From positions 1-64,000 of the forward strand of contig JAOTOM010003993.1 of the NCBI GenBank assembly GCA_034440615.1: a stretch of 64,000 nt of DNA. The letters are read 5' to 3'. Position numbers and translations under genes: made by a program. This document shows, one piece after another, positions 57,336 to 64,000 of this stretch; positions within the stretch are counted from its first letter, which is position 1, and every line of letters starts with the position of its first letter. Below the pieces are notes generated by a model, which saw only the letters and a program-made list of their open reading frames with translations, did not search any database and had not been told where the DNA came from. The stretch is from Ashinkailepas kermadecensis (taxonomy: Eukaryota > Arthropoda > Thecostraca > Neolepadidae).

Positions 57336-58740
57336 CTTCCCGTATTGGGGCCTCCTTTGCAATCCTGGGGCCTCCTTTGCAATCCTGAGGGCCTCCTTTG
57401 CAATCCTGGGGGCCTCCTTTGTAATCCTGGGGTCCTCCTTTGCAATCATGGGGTCTCCTTTGCAATCCTGGGGGCCTCCTTTACAATCCTGTGGGCTTCC
57501 TTCGCAATTCTTAGGGCCTCCTTTACAATCCCAGGGGCCTCCTTTGCAATCCTGGATGCCTCCTTTTGCAATCCTGGGGGTCTCCTTTGCAATCCTGGAG
57601 TCCTCCTTTTTAATCCTGGGGGCCTCCTTTGCGATCCTGGTGCCTCCTTTGCAACCCTGGAGTCCTCCTTTGTAATCATGGGGCCTCCTTTGCAATCCTG
57701 AGGCCTCCTTTGCAATCCTGGTGTCCTCCTTTGCAATCCTGAGGTCCTCCTTTGCAATCCTGGAGTCCTCCTTTGTAATCATAGGGGCCTCCTTTGCAAT
57801 CCTGGGGCATCCGTTGCAATCCGGGGGGGCCTCCTTTGCAATCCTGGGGGCCTCCTTTACATTCCAGGGGGCCTCCTTTGCAATCCTGGAGTCCTCCTTT
57901 GTAATCCTGGTGGCCTCCTTTGTAATCCTGGGGCCTCCTTTGCAATCCTGGGGCCTCCTTTGCAATCCTGGGGGCCTCCTTTGCAATCCTGGAGTCCTCC
58001 TTTGAAATCCTGGTGGTCTCCTTTGCAATCCTGGTAGCCTCTTTTGCAATCCTGGGACCTCCTTTGCAATCTTGGAGGCCTCCCTTGCAATCATGGGGAC
58101 CTCCTTTGCAATCCTGGAGGCCTCCTTTGCAATCGTGAGGGCCTCCTTTGCAATCCTGGAGGCCTCCTTTGCAATCGTGAGAGCCTCCTTTGCATTCCTG
58201 GGGGTCTTCTTTGCAATCCTGGAGTCCTCCTTTGCAAACCTGGGGGCCTCCTTTGCAATCCGGGGGGCCTCCTTTGCAATCCTGGGGGCCTCCTTTTCAA
58301 TCCAGGGGGCCTCCTTTGTAATCATGGAGGCCTCCTTTGTAATCATGGATGCCTCCTTTGCAATCCTAGGGGCCTCCTTTGCAATCTTGGGGGCCTCCTT
58401 TTCAATCATGGGGGCCTCCTTTGTAATCATGGAGGCCTCCTTTGCAATCCTGGGGGCCTCCTCTGCAATCCTGTGGGCCTCCTTTGTAATCCTGGAGGCC
58501 TCCTTTGCAATCCTGGGGGCCTCCTTTGCATTCCTGGGGGCCTCCTTTGCAATCCTTGAGTCCTCCTTTGCAAACCTGGGGGCCTCCTTTGCAATCCTGG
58601 GGCCTCCTTTGCAATCCTGGGGGCCTCCTTTGCAATCCTGGGGGCCTCCTTTGTAATCCTGGAGGCCTCCTTTGCAATCCTGGGGGCCTCCTTTGCAATC
58701 CTGGGGGCATCCTTTGCATTCCTGGGGGCCTCCGTGCCAA
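57335..58740. repeat. 21-bp minisatellite
   Basis: About 65 units of GGGGGCCTCCTTTGCAATCC plus T, with variants GTAATC, TTCAATC, GGAGTCC. Long open frames on both strands (KEAPRIA, LLCNPGG repeats) follow from the 21-bp period. Confidence 0.96.
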
Positions 58741-58983
58741 TTGTTGGCACTGTCGTGATTTCTGGGGCCTCCTATCCTCTCCTTGGTGACTCCTTCAAAT
58801 TAGGGGCCTCCTCTCACGTCTTGGAGGCCTCCTCTCGTGTCTCTTCGGCCTCATTGCTCACTTTTTTCCTGTGCATTTCCGGATAGGCGCCCCCTCAAAT
58901 TTCAGTGGCGGCGGCGCCCCCCTGTTTGACGGCATGGGGGGGGGGCGACTGCCCCCTGCCCCCCCCCGGTGGCGACGCCCTTG

Positions 58984-59882
58984 CACACATCGATGGGGAA
59001 AGACGCCCCCGGGGTCATCTTACCCCATAGATGGGGCGTCTTTCCCGCCGGTAGTTTACGAATGACACATTCATGTTTTAATATGTAGCTAATTAGCTTT
59101 CATACCTCGAATATGTTTTTATATATTTCTTTTGTCACCCTCGGGGACGTACGAACTATTAAAAGTGTTCGTGAAGGGGGGGTAACCCACAAGGGATTGG
59201 GAAGCTGCGGTCTGAAATTTACCACGTACATTTTTCGTGTCGGGTAACATCTATACATTTTTCGTGTCAGGCTTTTCCAAATTGGGGGCTTGAATGCCAT
59301 CCCCCCCCCCCTGCTTGTTACGACCTTGGTCATTCGTAGATGACATACTTACCTAAATGTGAAAGTGTCTGTATTAATCGATCTACCCATATCTATAACA
59401 GATAATACCCAGATAATAACAGATCTACCCAGTCAATTAATCAAGATAATAATACTGACTTTACCCGAATACTATAATACAAATTTATATGCACCAAATT
59501 TCGCCAGACTGTGTGAAAATATTTGTACCTAGCGAAGAGCATCACCCTTGCACATTATTTCAAGGCTTGCCAAAATATTTCCAATTTGTTCCAATATGTG
59601 CAGCAAACACCAGCGGCGCGGGAACTGTTTCAAAGTTGGGGGCCAAACAACTATTTTTTGGCAGAATATTTCCAGTCAACGCCATAGGGTCAATGTTAAA
59701 AATCACTAAAGTTGGTTGGGGGAGGGTTGGGAGGCTCTGCCCTTCCTGTTCCCCTCACCACCCCCGGTTCATGCGTCCTTGGCAAACACCATCAGATAAT
59801 ACCTTGCCACAACCCTAATCAGTTTGTATCAATTTCCACCAACAATTTTCTAATTCCGATATCATTTTCAGGGTCACGTAAC
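58984..59882. other. Transposon DNA between inner element and transposase
   Basis: Holds subterminal-type motifs (GGGGAAAGACGCCCCC, ATCTTACCCCATAGATGGGG, CGTCTTTCCC) and AT-rich leader sequence. No other gene. Confidence 0.5.
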
Positions 59883-61911
59883 ATGGCACGAACCAGAACC
59901 AGGACCTCGGACCGAGGCTCCTATGGCCAAGAGAGTCTCAAGCAAGCACTTCAAGCCATACGTAGTGGATCTTCCCTGCATAAGGTCTCCAAAATGTACA
60001 AGATATCCAGAAAAACACTGCGTCGCCACCGAGACAAGAAGGTGCTGGTCCCGGGAAGTCTGGGAAGGTCTACAGACATTCCAAAGGAAATGGAGTAACA
60101 ACTCGTACAAAAGATCAAAGAAATTGAGAAAATTCTTTTGGGGCTCACAGCACTGGACGTACGGCGTCTAGCCTACGAGTTCGCAGAGAAGATGGACATG
60201 AAAGTGCGGTTCGACAAAGAGCACAGGATGGCTAGGAAAGACTGGCTTTACGGATTTTTTGCGTCGCCACCCAAGCCTGTCAATCAGGAGCCCAGAAGCC
60301 ACAAGCCTATCCCGAGCCGTCGGATTCAACCGACCTCAGGTCAAGAAGTTCTTCGACGCATACGAATCAGTTCTCGACGGAGGCGACTACGGGCCCATGA
60401 AAGTATGGAATATGGATGAAACTGGGGTGACCAACGTACAAACTCCAGGGAAGATCGTTGCTTCCAAAGGCGTTAAAAGAGTCGGGAAAATCACAAGCGG
60501 AGAGCGCGGCAAGACTGTCACTGTTCTGTGCGCAGTCAACGCGGCTGGATTGTACTTACCTCCAGTCTTCGTCTTCGGCAGGATGAAGATGGTTCAAAGC
60601 CTGATGAACGGTGCGCCGCCAGGCTCGGTGGGAACGTGCACTAAGTCTGGATGGACCGATCAGGGACCGATCAGGAGGTTTTCCCTCACGTGGTTCCACC
60701 ATTTCCTGGCGGTGGTGAAGCCCTCAATGCAGGACAAACTCGTGATCATCCTCGATGGCCATCACAGCCATAAGTCGCTCGAGGTCGTCGACATGGCTCG
60801 GGAAAACGGCGTGACAATCATCACACTGCCGCCGCATTCTACTCATAGAATGCAGCCGCTAGATGTTGCGGTATTCAAGTCCCTCAAGAGCGCGTACAAC
60901 AACGCAGTGGACACCTGGATGCGTGCCCATCCAGGTAGGCGCGTGACCGAGTACGAGCTGGCTCAGATCTTCATCACTGCCTACTCGAGATCTGCTACCA
61001 TGGAGCGGGCGATCAATGGATTTAAAGCCTCAGGAATATGGCCCTGTGACATGGTTTTCACCGAGGATGATTTTGCACGGATGACTGAGGAGGAGGCTCC
61101 CGATTCCCCTGCCGGTATCGACGGGAGCGCGCTACAGTCGTCTCAAGAACCGGCGCCGGAGACTGCGGGCTCGAGCGCCACAGCTGCTGGTCTCGACGAG
61201 AGCGTGCTGCAGTCGTCTTAGGAACCGGCGCCGGAGTCTGCGGGCTCGAGCGCCACAGCTGCCGGTCTCGATGAGAACGTAGTGCAGCCGTCTCAGGAAC
61301 CGGCGCCGGAGTCTGCGGGCTCGAGCGCCACAGCTGCCGGTCTCGATGAGAGCGTGCTGCAGTCATCTCAGGAACCGGCGCCAGAGTCTGCGGGCTCGAG
61401 CGCCACAGCTGCCGGTCTCGATGAGAACGTAGTGCAGCCGTCTCAGGAACCGGCGCCGGAGCCTGCGGGCTCGAGCGCCACAGCTGTCGGTCTCGAGGAG
61501 AGCGCGCAGCAGTCACCAACCAGCATTCTAGATATGTTATGCACCACTCCGCGAGCGGAAAAGAGAAAGAGATCTCGTCGGGCTGAACAAGCCACAGTAA
61601 TCACGTCGTCTCCCAACAAGAAAAAGGTTGAAGAAAGAAAAATGAAGAAGGGAAAAGAAAAAGTAGAGGCAGCTAAAAAGAAGGGGACAAGACAGACCAA
61701 GCCAGGATCGCAAAAGAAAAAACAACAAGCTGGCAAATCTGCAACGCCGCAAGAACCAGATGACACAAGGTGCATTATCTGTGGCATGAGATTTATCATA
61801 TCGTGTGAAGAGTGGATTCAGTGCGCAGCCTGCCAAGGCTGGGCCTGTGTGCTCTGTACCTACGTACAAGCTAACGGCGATGATGGCTACATTTGTGACC
61901 TGTGCCGCTAA
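59883..61911 (+). pseudogene. pogo/Tigger (CENP-B-like) transposase with C-terminal zinc finger, broken
   Basis: Starts MARTRTRTSDRGSYGQESLK, then a pipsqueak-type helix-turn-helix (ALQAIRSGSSLHKVSKMYKI, SRKTLRRH). The DDE catalytic core has its acidic residues at codons 60415 (WNMDETGV), 60754 ([10 protein letters not shown]) and 60862 ([10 protein letters not shown]), i.e. DD35D. It continues with a 25-residue repeat ([20 protein letters not shown]..), five copies with an exact 75-bp period from 61141, a Lys-rich basic region and a PHD-like Cys-rich finger (CIICGMRF..CAACQGW..CTY..CDLC) to the stop. Three lesions: TAA at 60096, a one-base frameshift near 60262, and TAG at 61219 inside the second repeat (CAG to TAG). 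All other core motifs are intact, so decay is recent. Confidence 0.9.
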
Positions 61912-62451
61912 TACATTTGATCTGTGCTGTCAGCGTATGTTTTAAGTTGAATTGAAACTTGTGAAAGCATGCTATGCCCTATGGTGATGTGTTGGCACCA
62001 GCCTGGTGGAATTCTACCTTAAGAAGAATTCACGGGTGGCTGGTGATTTCGGTACCAAAGCGTTTCTTTTTCGCAAACTCAGAATAAAACATGAACGTTT
62101 GGTTGATTTTTTCAGTGAGGGGAAGGAATGCGTCTGCCGGTTGAAGTACCTACGAAATCATGAACGATAAAGTTTGCATTTTATGGCAATGGGGAAAGAT
62201 GCCCAGGGCAGGGGCATCTTACTCATACCCATGGGGCATCTTACCCACCCCATGGGGTAAGACGCCCTTTTGCATGCCTCTGGTAAAATCTCAACAATGA
62301 GAAAACGAGACAAGTCTCAGTGATCCAGTGCATTCCAGTGGATATAAAAATGATGGGGCTTCGTGTTGACATTAGAGATCCAGGATTTGGGGGTTAATTT
62401 GGTCACAATGCAAATTTCCCTAAACCCTGGGCATCTTACCCCACTCTCCCC
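61912..62451. other. Right end of the pogo/Tigger element
   Basis: Non-coding. Several copies of GGCATCTTAC(T/C)C and GGGGTAAGACGCCC lie in both orientations at 62190-62275, before the terminal inverted repeat at 62429-62451. Confidence 0.7.
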
Positions 62452-63135
62452 TACCATTAACCATTTGTGTTGCCCTCTTTTGTACTCTCTCTAAAAGCCA
62501 ACAATCTTTCTCATAACTAGGGGACCAAGCTTGGACACAGTATTCCAAATGTGGCCTGACATATGCACATTAAAGCTTCCTGATGACCTACTCACTTTTG
62601 TATGACACATTCCTCTGTATTGCCCCAAGCATTCTTAGTGCCTTCTTCCTGGCTTCTTTGGTCTGTTCTGATGCCCCCAATTTGTGTTCAAAATAACACC
62701 TAAGTCCTTCTCCTGCTGAGTCACGGATAGTACTTGGCCACCCATCAAGTATGGAGCCTTCATATGCTGCCTACCTATATGCATGACTTTACATTTATCA
62801 AAATTAATCTTCATTTGCCATTTTTCGGACCACTTCACAAGCTCGTCTATGTCTTTCTGCAGTAAAACCTGCCCAATGTGCCCTGTTATTGCCCTAAAGA
62901 TCTTCAAATCATCCGCCAATTTCAAAACCTTACTGCTTAGGCCACATTCAATGCTATTCACATATATAATAAACAATAGTGGCCCCAGTACCGACCCCTG
63001 GGGGACTCCACTAAGAACATTTTGCCATGATGACTTTGTACCATTTAGCATCACTCTCTGCTGTCTATCTGAAAGCCACAACTCTATCCATTTTAGGATG
63101 CTACCTGCAATACCATGGACCTGAAGCTGCACCAT
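62452..63135 (-). pseudogene. CR1/L2-type LINE reverse transcriptase (5' half of split copy)
   Basis: The frame 63135-62635 has reverse-transcriptase core motifs: NVLSGVPQGSVLGPLLFIIY (motif with PQG), then LKLADDLKIFRAI, where ADD is the catalytic pair, then QMKINFDKCKVMHIG. It is then frameshifted; coding similarity continues to 62452, where the sequence is cut. It is truncated at its own 5' end near 63135. Together with 52415-51490 it formed one insertion. Confidence 0.88.
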
Positions 63136-64000
63136 ATGTGATATACATCTCGATATATGTTATACGTCATGTGAAAGCTTGTTTCTTGGTCTTTTCAAAA
63201 TCGTGGAAAACATTCGCAGAAATGTGTTAGTTATGTTGTAAATTGGTGTTGATTGGATTGTCGTCATATCCATCGGCATTATCTGACTTCAACACGTTGC
63301 CGTCGCAGGTGCTGGTAGCAAACTTGGCAGCACGTCGGTTTGACGATTCGGAGGTGTCCGATTTACAGGTGTACGAACAGGGAGCAGAGGGCCATACCCC
63401 GATACTTCTCATGAAAGTTTGCATCAATGCTATGCTGATGCGTGGCAAGAATTAGTTTCAAAATTAGTTTCCCCCACTTTTTGAGACGTTTCTCTGAGAT
63501 GCCTCTGATCCGATTCGAAGCTGAGGACCGACGTACTTCTTTGTGTATGTCGCGTGGAATCATAAATACCGACACCGGATTATCGTTCGCTTGTATCAGG
63601 GAACAATCGTTAACTTTCTGGAGTGTTGACGCAAAATGAAAAAGCAAACCCTTCCAAGGGTCAAGGCTCGGTTTAGATTCCGGAACATTTAGGTGGAACT
63701 CGGAAGCGTTCAGACGGATTTTAGATGCGCGTACGAGGATATCATGTTCGATTACCATGCAATGTCATAAGCATAACGCTAATTTTAGCGAGGTTAGGGA
63801 GAAGCGTCCCCATTTATCCCCCACCGTGGCTCTGCCCATGTTCGCACACTGTTATTCGACATTTTCAGTCGTAATGCTATGTCACTGACGCCATGTGAAT
63901 CAGACTTTTGTCATTCATACAATAATACAGGAGGTACAGTAATTTCAATGCTAGACGAGTTCGGAGGCAACATTAATGGCAGCTTAATTTGTGAGCGAAA
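63136..64000. other. Right flank of the window, unassigned
   Basis: A 58-nt open segment at about 63310-63367 (reading VLVANLAARRFDDSEVSDLQ, between GTCGCAG and CAG|GTGTAC) has exon-like borders, but no family or neighbour exon was identified. The rest shows no structure. Confidence 0.35.

Larger units (their letters stand above)
52798..58983. mobile_element. 6.2-kb non-coding element nested in the pogo/Tigger transposon
   Basis: Left end CAGTGGCGTCGCCACGAAAT, followed by a G run; the right end read inward is CAAGGGCGTCGCCACCGGGG. Flanks AAGACATC and CACACATC agree at 6 of 8 positions, a possible decayed 8-bp target duplication. The interior contains no recognisable protein: unassigned AT-rich DNA (52.8-54.5 kb), a degenerate GCGATTTTT-type repeat (54.58-56.4 kb), a diverged CCTCCT-rich stretch (56.4-57.3 kb) and a clean 21-bp array (57.34-58.74 kb). 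Ends of the CAGTGGCG type recur in the 30.9-kb element. Confidence 0.65.
52416..62451. mobile_element. 10,036-bp pogo/Tigger-type DNA transposon, TA target site
   Basis: Left end GGGTAGAGTGGGGTAAGATG CCC; the right end read inward is GGGGAGAGTGGGGTAAGATG CCC: 22 of 23 bases identical as inverted repeats. It is bounded by TA on both sides (left flank GCCTATA, right flank TACCATT), and removing it plus one TA restores the LINE reading (GGTTGCC.ATACCATT in the 12.5-kb copy). Subterminal copies of TAAGA(T/C)GCCCC recur at 52427-52450, about 58995-59050 and 62190-62275, as expected for transposase-binding repeats. It carries a decayed plus-strand transposase (59883-61911) and is itself interrupted at 52798-58983. 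Without that insertion the element would be about 3.85 kb. Confidence 0.9.

Noticed and set aside
57318..58750. Open frames of up to 370 codons on both strands (KEAPRIA and LLCNPGG repeats)
   Set aside because: Produced by the 21-bp period; no unique domain, no promoter-side features, and inside a transposon.

Overview
The window is nuclear DNA from an animal, most likely an arthropod and plausibly a crustacean; I cannot name the species. The evidence is intron-split genes with GT/AG borders in matching phase, a histone H1 gene with a TATA box and an H1 box, tRNA-derived SINEs, CR1/L2-like and I-like LINE remnants, a pogo/Tigger transposon, and many short (TTAGG)n tracts. Most of the many open frames are artefacts of tandem repeats.

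Three genes are well supported. (1) A plus-strand gene has eight linked exons from about 4340 to 22773. It encodes a formin-type GBD/FH3 segment, coiled coil, and a long Ser/Arg/Pro-rich tail with its stop codon. No FH2 domain is present. The 5' part lies upstream or is hidden by repeats. Every intron phase matches across the seven junctions. (2) An intronless histone H1 gene lies at 34698-35264. (3) A minus-strand mitochondrial-type thioredoxin gene (WCGPC active site, 146 aa) has three coding exons between 51276 and 39819.

Layout: 1-1190, an 84-bp tandem repeat and unassigned DNA. 1193-4345, a 34-bp minisatellite ending in the first recognised FH3 exon. 4340-22773, the FH3 gene; its introns hold a tRNA-SINE, a LINE fragment, a palindromic 18-bp array at 13 kb and a roughly 6-kb, 65-bp array at 15.7-21.7 kb. 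22774-34500, intergenic DNA with 90-bp, E-box (about 40-bp), 21-bp and 46-bp arrays and small DNA-transposon relics. 34.5-35.3 kb, H1. 35.3-39.6 kb, mostly unassigned. 39.8-51.3 kb, the thioredoxin gene, with a 14-bp array in intron 2 and a thicket of foldback elements, a LINE and a SINE in intron 1. 51.5-63.1 kb, a three-layer nest: a minus-strand LINE is split by a 10,036-bp pogo/Tigger element (23-bp terminal inverted repeats, TA target duplication), which is itself split by a 6.2-kb non-coding element made of degenerate repeats.

The most unusual pattern is that tandem arrays start at exon borders and carry the splice site in every unit. The 34-bp array repeats a branch-like CTGAC, a pyrimidine stretch and a CAG in front of an exon. 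The 65-bp array repeats an exon end plus its CAG|GTGAGG donor roughly 100 times. The 14-bp array repeats CAG|GTGAGG after a thioredoxin exon in an unrelated gene on the other strand. Low-copy cases (36-bp donor units, about 93-bp acceptor units, degenerate copies at the last thioredoxin acceptor) show the same pattern at an earlier stage.
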